Shown here: piece by piece, positions 49,036 through 58,200 of the stretch
How positions within the stretch are numbered: position 1 is the first letter of the stretch
How the letters are laid out: every line of letters starts with the position of its first letter
Origin: Pseudomonadota bacterium
GTDB taxonomy: Bacteria; Myxococcota_A; Polyangia; Polyangiales; Polyangiaceae
Assembly (NCBI GenBank): GCA_023428245.1
Contig: JAEYYX010000070.1
Span: forward strand, 1-60,674
Length of the DNA: 60,674 bases
Direction: 5' to 3'
Program-made: the position numbers and the translations under genes
Notes under the pieces: model-generated
The model's database searches: none
What the model was told of the DNA's origin: nothing
What the model saw: only the letters and a program-made list of their open reading frames with translations

Positions 49036-51072
49036 ATGTTCTTCTCCTTCTTGTCCATCCCCCTCGGGAGGCACTCGCTCGTCCTTGGGTCGCTGCTTGG
49101 CCTCTTGGCGCCCGACCTCCGGGCGGCGGAGCAGGAAACCGAAGCTGAGATCGCCCCCGGCGAGACAGAAGGGTCCACCGAGCCGCAGGAGGTCGTGGTC
49201 TCGGGGCAAAGGCCTCCGCCGACGCGGGGTAAAGATCCGAGCGTCGCTCATTTCACGATCCGACGCGCCGCTCTCGAAACCCCGGGCCTGCCTATCGGGG
49301 ACGCGCTGCGCGACGCCCCCGGCATCCAGGTGAGCCAGCTCGGGGGCCTCGGCAGTCCGACGACAGCGCGCCTGCGCGGCGCGACTGCGGCGCAGACTCC
49401 TGTCTACTTCGGACGGGTCAAGCTGAACGACGAGGTCGGAGGGGTAGCCGATCTGGGCCTGATCCCGACACACTTCGTCGAGTCGATCGAAATCTACCGC
49501 TCGAGCGCACCGCGGACGGCCTCCGAGTTCGGCATCGGGGGCGCGATTTTCCTCGTCCCTCGCAAGGCGCCGAAGACAGGGAGTCTACTTCGCCTCGATC
49601 TCGGCAGCTTCGGAACCCGCGGCCTTTCCTTATGCCGCGGCTATTCGTCCGAAGAGCGCACAACTCAGGCATTTGTGAGCTTGGACGGAGCCAAGAACGA
49701 CTATTCCTTCAAGGACACCCGAGGAACCCTGTTCACCCCTGGCGACGACGAAACGGCCACTCTGAAGAACGCCGACAGCCAAGGTCTCGGAACTTGGATC
49801 CACCATCGGGAGCGCTTCGGAAAGGTCGAAACCGAGTTCTTCTTCGGACATGCGAGCCGTGAACAAGGCGCGGTGAAGCTAGCTTTGGTCCCGACACGAG
49901 AGGCGCGCGTCGCCTACGACCGCACGATGGCCCAAGTCACGAGCACGATCCGCGGCGATTGGGGTCGCTTCGAGCTGCTCTCCGCGGCCATCCTCTCGGA
50001 AACCGCCGTCACAGATCCGCTCCGGGAGCTGAGTCCCTTCTCCGAGCGCCTGACCACTCCGGGGGAGCGCTTCGAACAAGCGGTCCTCGCCGAACAGCAG
50101 CTCTCCGAAAAAATCACGCTGTTCGAACGGCTCAGCGTGAGCATCGAACACTTCCGACGCTTCGAGCAGCGGGACGGCGCTCCGAGCAAAGTCATCGCCG
50201 CCGGGCGACTCTCGACGCGCCTCGCGACCGGTCTCGACTACCGCCCAACGCCAATCTTGACCTTGTCTGTTCTCGGCGAGCTCCGTTGCGTGTCGACGAC
50301 ACCGCTCTCAGCCTGCGCTGATCCTGTTCCCGGAGGGCGCGCGGGAGCGACACTTCGCCCAGGAGCCTTCGATGTCTATGCCTCGGTGGCTCGTGCAGTG
50401 CGCGTCCCCACGCTCAGCGAGCTCTACGGATTCAGTCCCATCATGCGAGGCAACACGCAGCTCGAACCCGAGGAAGCCACCACGGCAGAGCTAGGCGTGC
50501 GTTACGCGAGCCCAACGCGCGGCGGGCCTCCGCGCTTCTGGATGGACGCTTCCGCGTTTATCCGAAGCTCGGAGAACCTCGTCTTGTTCTTGCGAAGCGC
50601 GCAGGGATACCTGACGCCCCAAAATCGAGCCTCTTCACGAACTATTGGGGCCGAGCTCGCTCTCGGGGTGAGCCCGGGACCCTTTGCCTTCACGGCCCAG
50701 GCGAGCTGGCTCGACCCCCGCGACACAAGCCCGAATCGAACAACGAAGAACGAATTCCTCCCGTTCCTCTCGGCGCTGACCGCCTCCCTAACGGGCCATG
50801 TCCGCCTCCTCGATACTGCGAACCTTCCAGCCCAGCTTCGCATCGGCGCCCGCGCCTTCGTTCAATCCTCCCGCTTTGCAGATCCTGCTGGCCTCGGGGT
50901 GATCCCCGAACAAGGCAACGTCGACCTCGAAGCCGAGGCCGGTTTTGCTCACGGAGAACTCACTCTGCGCGCCAGCCTGCGCAATTTATTCGATTCTGCC
51001 CGCTTCGACGTCGTGGGGTATCCGCTCCCCGGCAGAAGCTTCTTCGTTAGTTTGGAGACCCAATTCAGATGA
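49036..51072 (+). CDS. TonB-dependent outer membrane receptor, probable B12 transporter
   Basis: 678 residues from ATG 49036. A signal peptide precedes a TonB-box-like EVVVSG (about residues 51-56). The plug domain (about 75-185) has IGDALRDAPGIQVSQLGGLG and VESIEIYRSSAP, and a beta-barrel runs to the C-terminal strand SFFVSLETQFR. B12 as substrate is inferred from the riboswitch and the BtuFCD-like genes downstream. The frame extends upstream to 48820 but there overlaps the riboswitch. The stop overlaps the next start by 4 nt (ATGA). Confidence 0.93.
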   Translation: MFFSFLSIPLGRHSLVLGSLLGLLAPDLRAAEQETEAEIAPGETEGSTEPQEVVVSGQRPPPTRGKDPSVAHFTIRRAALETPGLPIGDALRDAPGIQVSQLGGLGSPTTARLRGATAAQTPVYFGRVKLNDEVGGVADLGLIPTHFVESIEIYRSSAPRTASEFGIGGAIFLVPRKAPKTGSLLRLDLGSFGTRGLSLCRGYSSEERTTQAFVSLDGAKNDYSFKDTRGTLFTPGDDETATLKNADSQGLGTWIHHRERFGKVETEFFFGHASREQGAVKLALVPTREARVAYDRTMAQVTSTIRGDWGRFELLSAAILSETAVTDPLRELSPFSERLTTPGERFEQAVLAEQQLSEKITLFERLSVSIEHFRRFEQRDGAPSKVIAAGRLSTRLATGLDYRPTPILTLSVLGELRCVSTTPLSACADPVPGGRAGATLRPGAFDVYASVARAVRVPTLSELYGFSPIMRGNTQLEPEEATTAELGVRYASPTRGGPPRFWMDASAFIRSSENLVLFLRSAQGYLTPQNRASSRTIGAELALGVSPGPFAFTAQASWLDPRDTSPNRTTKNEFLPFLSALTASLTGHVRLLDTANLPAQLRIGARAFVQSSRFADPAGLGVIPEQGNVDLEAEAGFAHGELTLRASLRNLFDSARFDVVGYPLPGRSFFVSLETQFR

Positions 51073-52445
51073 AAACTATTCATTCTAGCACGATCCTCTT
51101 GAGCTTCACGTTCGTACTTGGAGGGTCCCTCCTTAGCTTCGCCTGCCAAGGCGGCACCACGGACGAGGCGGGCCAGGCAGGCGCCAAAGGGCTCGGAGGC
51201 GCCAGTCAGGGCTCCGGCGGCAGCGCTGGCGAGGATGGCAGCGGCAGCGCTGGCGAGGCCAACTCGGGGGGGAGCGCCGGCGAGGCGAGCGATCCCGAAC
51301 CTGCCGAGGAGTGTCCCTCGGGTGTTGCGCTCCTCATGAGTGATTTTCTCTCGACGGAGATCGCTCTCCTCGATCTCTCGGGCGACGTGAAAGATCCTTC
51401 CTTCTTGTCGACGGGTTCAACCGCGACGGACGGGCTCGCGTTCCCCTTGAGCGGGGACGTCTTCGTCCCCTTCGGGCGCGCAGGTGAGCTCGTGGTGCTG
51501 GACCGCTACGGTACAAACGTCGTGAGCTTCGTGAATCCTGAAACGGGCAAAGTCCGCGCGCAACTTCCCGTCGGTATGGGCTTCGAATCGAATCCTTACG
51601 ACTACCTCCAGCTCAGCGAAGACGAGGGCGCCCTGCTCCGTTTCGCTCAGAATCCGAGCCCAGGAAGCCAGGCCTTCGACGAAGGAGGAGATCTCCTGTT
51701 CATCGACACCAAGGAGGCCAAGATCTCGTCGAACGTTGTGTTCGAGAGCTACGAGGGCTTACCCCCTGGCCCCTCTCACCTCACCGTTCTCGAAAATGAG
51801 CTGTTTGTAACTCTCGAGCGTCTGTCCACAGACTACACGAAGACCGGGGAAGCCATGATCGTGCCCGTGTCCCTCGCGACGCGGAAGGTCGGAAAGGCGA
51901 TTGTGCTCAAAGGTCTGAAGTCCTGCGGTGCGCTCGTGCCCGTGCCCGGTCGTAACGAGGTTGCTACCGCTTGCACCGGGCGTATCGATACGACCGGAGA
52001 AGCCGAAGACCTGAGCCAGAGCGCTCTCGTCTTTTTCGACACAACCTCGCGTCCCCTCCGGGAGCTCCGTCGCCTCCCGGCTAAAGCCATCGCCGGAGAG
52101 CCTCTCCAGGCTCAGGTTGCGTTTGCGAGCGAGCAGGTCGCTCTCCTGAAGACCCTCACGGCCTACGGCGGGGATAAGCACAATCGGCTCCTCGCAGTCG
52201 ATCTCGACACGGAAGAGACCACCGAGCTTCTCGAAGCGCTCCCGGACGGCATGGGCCGCGGGCGAGGCGTGAGCTTTGGCACAATCCATTGTGCGCCCGG
52301 CTGCAGCGACGTCTGTCTGATGCCAGACGGGAGCCGGGGTCAGGTAGCCAGAATCCAGGTGCGGAGCGGGCGAGCCCGACTCGAGAGCCCGACTCTCCTC
52401 GGAGGCACCGCTGGCTTGCCCCCCGCAAACCTGGGAAGCTACTGA
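51069..52445 (+). CDS. Propeller-like lipoprotein in B12 uptake operon (BtuG-like candidate)
   Basis: 458 residues. A signal peptide with lipobox (LSFAC, Cys at about 26) and a Gly/Ser/Ala spacer (about 27-75) precede a domain of about 370 residues. This has repeated strand-rich units such as VVLDRYGTNVVSFVNPETGK and VLENELFVTLERL, plus LAVDLDTEE, resembling YncE-type beta-propeller blades. Cysteines near residues 293, 306, 410, 414 and 418 may form disulfides. It overlaps the receptor gene by 4 nt and precedes the BtuF-like gene by 24 bases. In Bacteroides the propeller lipoprotein BtuG caps BtuB and captures B12; an analogous role is inferred, not shown. Confidence 0.8.
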   Translation: MKTIHSSTILLSFTFVLGGSLLSFACQGGTTDEAGQAGAKGLGGASQGSGGSAGEDGSGSAGEANSGGSAGEASDPEPAEECPSGVALLMSDFLSTEIALLDLSGDVKDPSFLSTGSTATDGLAFPLSGDVFVPFGRAGELVVLDRYGTNVVSFVNPETGKVRAQLPVGMGFESNPYDYLQLSEDEGALLRFAQNPSPGSQAFDEGGDLLFIDTKEAKISSNVVFESYEGLPPGPSHLTVLENELFVTLERLSTDYTKTGEAMIVPVSLATRKVGKAIVLKGLKSCGALVPVPGRNEVATACTGRIDTTGEAEDLSQSALVFFDTTSRPLRELRRLPAKAIAGEPLQAQVAFASEQVALLKTLTAYGGDKHNRLLAVDLDTEETTELLEALPDGMGRGRGVSFGTIHCAPGCSDVCLMPDGSRGQVARIQVRSGRARLESPTLLGGTAGLPPANLGSY

Positions 52446-52469
52446 TCGGGAGGGGGCTCCCCGCTCGCT

Positions 52470-53375
52470 ATGAAACAAGAGCTCTTCGCCTTCGGCGTTT
52501 GCCTGTTCTCGGCTGTCTGGGCGAAGAGCATCGGTCCGCGCGGTTCTCCGGTCTCCGCAGTTCATTCAGAGGACCTCGCGTCCCCTGAGCTCGTGGTGCC
52601 CGAGACGACTCCGGAGCGCGTCGTGACCGCCGCGCTCTACCCCGAAGAACTCTTGCTCGATCTCCTTGAGCCGGAGCGCTGGGTTGGGATCTCCCACATT
52701 GTGGACTGGCCCGGATCGTCAGCGGTTTCGTCGCGCTTTCCGCAGAGCAGTCGGCGCGTGAGCGGGTCTCCCGAAGCGATCCTGAGTCTGAATCCGGACC
52801 TTGTGATTGTCTCAGATTACACGCTCGCTCCGACGGAAATACTCCTCAGGAGCGCTGGGGTACCCGTCTGGCGCGTGCCCACACCTCGAACCCTCTCCGA
52901 GCTCTTCGAGGAGTGGCAACGACTCGGCGACCTCGTGCATCGCAGCGCCCGAGCGGCGGAGTTCGTGAGCGCCGCTCGAGCGCGCCTCGAGAAGCTTCGA
53001 GGAACTCTGCCTCCTCTCAGGGCCCTCTTCATTCAGGGCCGCTACGCCTACGCAGCCCGTGCGCTCCAGGTCGATTGCCCGACGCAGGCAGGCCTCAGGA
53101 ACCTCCTGTCCGACGACGGGCGCGGTCCGACGCCGCTGCTCTCGGAAGAGGAACTCGCAGTCCTCACTCCGGAGCTCGTATTCTTGGGAGCTCCTGTCGA
53201 AGCCGCAGAGGAGCTCGATCCGGGTGAGCCTCTGCCCGGACTACCCGCCGGTGCTTTTCTTGGTCAGAAGCCGCGAGTGCTTCTGATTCCGGCCAACTTG
53301 ATGGGCTCGATGAGCCAGCCGGCCCTCGACGCGTGTGAGTTGTACGTGAGCTTGGTAAAGAAGGAGGACCCTTGA
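52470..53375 (+). CDS. btuF: Periplasmic B12-binding protein, BtuF-like
   Basis: 301 residues with a signal peptide ending near SAVWA. The substrate-binding protein fold of the BtuF/FecB family is recognised by PERVVTAALYPEELLLDLL, the GISHIVDWP segment, SPEAILSLNPDLVIVSD and the long connecting helix. It would hand cobalamin to the BtuCD-type transporter encoded next. The stop overlaps the TTG start of the permease gene by 4 nt. Specificity rests on the riboswitch and context. Confidence 0.88.
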   Translation: MKQELFAFGVCLFSAVWAKSIGPRGSPVSAVHSEDLASPELVVPETTPERVVTAALYPEELLLDLLEPERWVGISHIVDWPGSSAVSSRFPQSSRRVSGSPEAILSLNPDLVIVSDYTLAPTEILLRSAGVPVWRVPTPRTLSELFEEWQRLGDLVHRSARAAEFVSAARARLEKLRGTLPPLRALFIQGRYAYAARALQVDCPTQAGLRNLLSDDGRGPTPLLSEEELAVLTPELVFLGAPVEAAEELDPGEPLPGLPAGAFLGQKPRVLLIPANLMGSMSQPALDACELYVSLVKKEDP

Positions 53376-54370
53376 TACCCCAAAGGCGTCTCCTCTCTTG
53401 GCTCGCAGGGCTCAGTGCGCTCGTGATCCTCGCTACGCTCGTGGGTCCCGTGCTCGGTCCTACGGAAACGCTCCGAGAGCTCATCCGAGGATCCCCCGAT
53501 TCCCTCGTGCGCTCGATCGTCCTCGACATGCGCCTGCCTCGCGCTCTTGTCGCAGCGCTGATTGGCGCGGCCCTCGGAGCTTCCGGCGCCGCGCTCCAGG
53601 GCCTCTTCCGAAACCCTTTGGCCGATCCCGCCATCCTCGGCGTCTCTCCAACGGCCGCCTTCTTCTGTCAGCTCGTGTTGTTCCTGTTCGGCGCAGCGAG
53701 CGCCCTTTTCACGCTCCCGCTCGCCGCTTGTTTCGGCGCATTGCTCTCGACCTTGCTCTTGACTTTCCTCCTCCGGCCGAGGTCTTTTTCGAACCGCGAC
53801 CTTCTGCTCCTCGCCGGTATCGCTCTCGGACAAGTCATGGGTGCGGCGAGCGCTCTCTTGCTCTCTCTCTCCGTCTCTGACCATTCTCGCGCACAGCGTT
53901 TGCTCCTCTGGATCCTGGGGAACCTCGACGGAAAAACCTGGGCACAGGTCGCGCTCGGTTTCTTGCCCGTCACGATCGGAGTCATCAGCCTACTGCGCAC
54001 GGGTCCCGCTCTCGACGCGCTCACTTTCGGCTCCGCTACCGCCACCTCCCTCGGCGTCGATATCCGGCGCACCGAACGCACAGTCGCCCTGTGGGCTTCC
54101 ATCTTGAGCGGGCTCACCGTCGCCCTTGGAGGCATCATCGGCTTCGTTGGCTTGCTCGCTCCCCATTTCATTCGAAGCTTCGGCAGCTCCCGGCATCAGC
54201 GAGTGATCACCGAGAGCGCCCTCTGCGGTGCGTGTTTGCTCGTGGGGGCTGACGCACTCGCGCGCCGCGTCCTGGCTCCGGTGGAGTTACCCGTGGGCGT
54301 CATCACCGGCACGCTCGGCGCTCCCGTCTTCGCCTTCCTCCTTTGGCGCCGTTTCCGGGGCGCATCATGA
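53372..54370 (+). CDS. btuC: B12 ABC transporter permease, BtuC/FecCD family
   Basis: 332 residues with about nine or ten hydrophobic segments. Family signatures are RLPRALVAALIGAALGASGA, LQGLFRNPLADPAILGVS, the coupling-helix region LGVDIRRTE and GFVGLLAPHFIRSFGSSRH. Start TTG 53372 overlaps the btuF-like gene (TTGA); the stop overlaps the ATPase gene start (ATGA). Like other members it should work as a homodimer in the inner membrane. Confidence 0.93.
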   Translation: MIPQRRLLSWLAGLSALVILATLVGPVLGPTETLRELIRGSPDSLVRSIVLDMRLPRALVAALIGAALGASGAALQGLFRNPLADPAILGVSPTAAFFCQLVLFLFGAASALFTLPLAACFGALLSTLLLTFLLRPRSFSNRDLLLLAGIALGQVMGAASALLLSLSVSDHSRAQRLLLWILGNLDGKTWAQVALGFLPVTIGVISLLRTGPALDALTFGSATATSLGVDIRRTERTVALWASILSGLTVALGGIIGFVGLLAPHFIRSFGSSRHQRVITESALCGACLLVGADALARRVLAPVELPVGVITGTLGAPVFAFLLWRRFRGAS

Positions 54371-55140
54371 CAGATAGCGATCAGCGCCCAGCAGGGAGCC
54401 CTCTCCTCGAGCTCGACATTGGGGGCATCAAGCGAGGAGGCCGCATAGTACTCTCCGATCTTCGCTTGGAGGTCCAGCCCGGTGAACTCCTGTTCGTCGT
54501 CGGCCCCAACGGCTCCGGCAAGTCGACGCTGATCGACGTGTGCCTGGACCTCGTACCGGCGCCACGCGCGAAAGTGCTCTATTCTGGCCGTCCGCTCTCA
54601 GGGCTCGCCCACCGAGAACGCCCTCGATTCATGGCGCTCGTGGGCCGTGAGGAGACCGACGCACTCGGCTTCACCGTCGACGAAGCCCTCGCTCTCGCGC
54701 TCCCCGAGAAGCCCGACGGACTAGGCCCAAAGGTCGCGCGCTCTCTCCCCTGGCTCACCGAAGAGCTCCGCGGACGAAAACTCGCTCACCTCTCCCAAGG
54801 CGAGCGCCAGCGCGTGCATCTCCTCCGAGGATTTCTCCAAGACGCGAGCGTGCTCTTCTGGGACGAGGCCACCGCGCACCTCGATCTCTCGCACCGCGAG
54901 GAAGCGCTCGAGACCCTCCGCTCGTTCACGGCGGGTGGACGGGCGGCCCTCGTCGTCGTGCATGAGCTCGAGCTCGCCTTGCGGCACGCATCCTGCGTCC
55001 TCGTGCTCCATCATGGGAAGATGGTGGCGCACGGGAAGCCGGAGGAGTGTCTGTCGCGCGAGCTCCTCCGAACGGTGTTCGGACTGAACGCCGAGGTGAC
55101 GCGGCGCGGAGCAACGCTCGCGCTCACTTGGCTTCGATGA
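54367..55140 (+). CDS. btuD: B12 ABC transporter ATPase, BtuD-like
   Basis: 257 residues. Walker A VGPNGSGKST, Q-loop region VGREETDALGF (the usual Gln replaced by Glu), ABC signature LSQGERQR (Gln in place of the second Gly, common in this family), Walker B VLFWDEATAHLD and the His switch VVVHELE. ATG 54367 overlaps the permease stop. The last gene of the overlapping uptake operon, 159 bases before metH. Confidence 0.93.
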   Translation: MTDSDQRPAGSPLLELDIGGIKRGGRIVLSDLRLEVQPGELLFVVGPNGSGKSTLIDVCLDLVPAPRAKVLYSGRPLSGLAHRERPRFMALVGREETDALGFTVDEALALALPEKPDGLGPKVARSLPWLTEELRGRKLAHLSQGERQRVHLLRGFLQDASVLFWDEATAHLDLSHREEALETLRSFTAGGRAALVVVHELELALRHASCVLVLHHGKMVAHGKPEECLSRELLRTVFGLNAEVTRRGATLALTWLR

Positions 55141-55149
55141 AGCTCTCCT

Positions 55150-55299
55150 CGCGACCCGGCTCTCGTGGCACCAGAACCCGGTGACCGGCGCCGCTGTCCC
55201 GCAAGAATTGCCGGAATCAGAGCTCCCGGGGCCCGCGAGCCACCCCGAGTCCGCGTTCCGGTTGTCAGAAAGGAAGAAAAGAGCCAGGTTCCGAGGCCC
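55150..55299 (+). promoter_or_regulatory. Probable cobalamin riboswitch before metH
   Basis: GAACCCGGTGACCGG (55173-55187) and GCTGTCCCGCAA (55193-55204) match the conserved core of cobalamin riboswitches with a shortened P4. A B12-box-like AGCCAGG-TTCCGAGG starts at 55282, ending just before ATG 55300, and GGCTC (55158-55162) can pair with GAGCC (55281-55285) to close P1. If right, ligand binding would act directly on the metH ribosome-binding site. It is more diverged than the element at 48775. Confidence 0.65.
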
Positions 55300-58200
55300 A
55301 TGTCTGCGCCCCTGGCTGCCACGCTCCGAGAACTCGCCAAAAACCGCATCCTGCTCATCGACGGTGCGATGGGAACCTGCATCCAAGGCTACGGGCTCGC
55401 GGAGGCAGACTACCGCGGGGATCACTTTCGAAACTCGAAGCAAGATCTGAAGGGCGACAATGAACTGCTCGTCCTGACGCGTCCCGACGTCATCACCGAC
55501 ATCCACGAGCGCTACCTCGCGGCGGGTACGGACATCATTGAGACGAACACCTTCAACGCGACGCGCATCTCCCAGTCCGAGTACGCGCTAGGAAACATCG
55601 CTTACGACCTGAACGTGGCCGCAGCCCAGCTCGCCCGCAAAGCTGCCGAGAAATACTCGACCGCTGCAAAGCCTCGCTTCGTCGCAGGTGCGATCGGACC
55701 GCTCAATCGGACCCTCAGCCTCTCGCCCGACGTCAACGACCCGGGCTATCGCGCCGTCACCTTCGACCAGGTGAAGGATGCCTATAAGGAACAGGTCCGC
55801 GCGCTGCTCGACGGCGGCGTCGACCTCTTTTTGGTCGAGACAATCTTCGACACCCTCAACTGTAAGGCAGCACTCGTCGCCATCGACGAGGTCCAAAAGG
55901 AGCGCAGCGTAGAACTACCGCTCATGATCAGCGTTACCTTCTCCGACAAGAGCGGACGCACGCTCTCCGGACAAACCGTCGACGCATTCTGGGACTCAGT
56001 AGCCCATTCAAGGCCCTTCTCGGTCGGCGCCAACTGTGGCCTCGGAGCTTCCGAGATGCGCCCCTATATCGCCGAGCTCAGCGCCCTCGCGCCAACTTTG
56101 GTCAGCTGTTACCCGAACGCGGGCCTACCGAATCCGCTCGCGCCGACCGGATATGACGAGCTCCCGGAGCAGACGGGAGCTCTCCTCGGCGAGTTCGCTC
56201 GCGCCGGCATCGTGAACATCGTGGGCGGCTGCTGCGGCACCACTCCCGCCCACATCGAGAAAGTCGCCGAGGCTGTCCGCGACGTCGAGCCCCGTCCGAT
56301 CGCCGAGCCGAAGATGGCAAGCCGCTTCTCAGGTCTCGAGTCGCTCACGGTTCAGAGTGGCTCCTCGAACTTCATCATGGTCGGTGAGCGAACCAACGTC
56401 ACCGGCAGCAAGAAGTTCGCTCGCTTGATCCGCTCCGGCGACTTCAACGCAGCCCTCGAGGTCGCCCTTGAGCAGGTCCGCGGTGGCGCCAACGTGATCG
56501 ACGTCAACATGGACGAAGCCATGCTCGACTCCGAGCAGGCCATGACGCGTTTTCTGAACCTTGTCGCGTCCGAGCCGGAAATCTCGCGGGTTCCGATCAT
56601 GATCGACAGCTCGCGCTGGACAGTCATCGAGGCGGGCCTCAAGTGCGTTCAGGGCAAGTCGATCGTGAACTCGATCAGCCTGAAGGAAGGGGAAGAAGAG
56701 TTCCTCGAGCGGGCCGCGAAGGTCCGAAGCTACGGCGCCGCCGTGGTGGTCATGGCATTTGACGAAGATGGTCAGGCGGAGAGCGCCGACCGCAAGTTCG
56801 CGATCGCCAAGCGCGCTTACGACTTGCTCGTGAACAAGGTCGGTTTCGCACCAACCGACATCATCTTCGATCTGAACGTGTTCGCTGTCGCAACCGGCAT
56901 CGAAGGCCACAACCGCTTCGCCATCGAGCTCATCGAGGCGATCCGACGCGTCAAAGCAGAGCTCCCCGGCGCACTCACAAGCGGTGGCATCTCGAACCTC
57001 TCCTTCTCCTTCCGCGGCAACGACGTCGTCCGCGAGGCCATGCACTCGGCGTTCCTCTATCGCGCCACCAAAGCTGGCCTCGACATGGGTATCGTGAACG
57101 CGGGTCAGCTCGCCGTCTACGAAGACATCCCGAAGCCGCTGCTCGAGGCCGTCGAAGATGTCATCTTCGACAGGCGCTCGGACGCGACCGAACGCCTGGT
57201 CGCCCTCGCTGATCAGGTCAAGGGCCAAGGCCAGAAACGCGAACTCGATCTCGCCTGGCGCGAGCAGCCCGTCGAAGGCCGCATTTCTCACGCGATGGTG
57301 CACGGCTTCGTCGAGTTCATTGAGGCAGACTGCGAAGAGGCACGCCAGAAGCTCGGTTCGCCCCTCAAGGTCATCGAAGGACCCATGATGAGCGGCATGA
57401 GCGTCGTCGGCGACCTGTTCGGCGAAGGAAAAATGTTTTTACCTCAGGTGGTCAAGAGCGCCCGTGTCATGAAGAAGGGTGTCGCCTACCTCGAGCCCTA
57501 TATGGCCGCTGAGCGCGTCGAAGGGCAAGCGCAAGGCCGCGTGCTGATGGCCACCGTCAAAGGTGATGTCCACGACATCGGCAAGAACATCGTCGGTGTG
57601 GTCCTCGGCTGCAACAACTACGAGGTCATCGACCTCGGAGTCATGGTTTCTTGCGACAAGATCCTCGACGCAGCCCTCGAGAAGAACGTCGACGTGATCG
57701 GTCTCTCCGGGCTCATCACGCCGTCCCTCGACGAGATGGTGACGGTGGCGCGCGAAATGAAGCGACGCCAGATCAAGAAGCCTTTGCTCATTGGCGGCGC
57801 CACCACGAGCCGCCAGCATACTGCGGTCAAGATTGCTCCCGAGGCGGACGTCCCAGTCATTCACGTGCTCGACGCGTCGCGCGCCGTCAACGTCGTCGCC
57901 AGCTTGCTCGACGACAAGCAGCGGGACGACTACCTCGCGAAGAACGCCGAGGAGCAAGTCCGGCTGCGCGAGGTCTTCGGCGGCAAGCAGAAGCGTCCCC
58001 TCGTCACGATCGAAGAAGCGCGGAAGCGCCGAGAAAAACTCGATTTCTCTCCTCAGAACCTCGCGACCCCGAGCTTTTTTGGGCGCAAGGTTCTCGCCGA
58101 TATCCCGCTCTCAGACCTGGTCCCCTTCATCGATTGGTCATTCTTCTTCACGGCCTGGGAAATTCCCGGGCGCTACCCCCGTATCCTCGAGGATGAGAAG

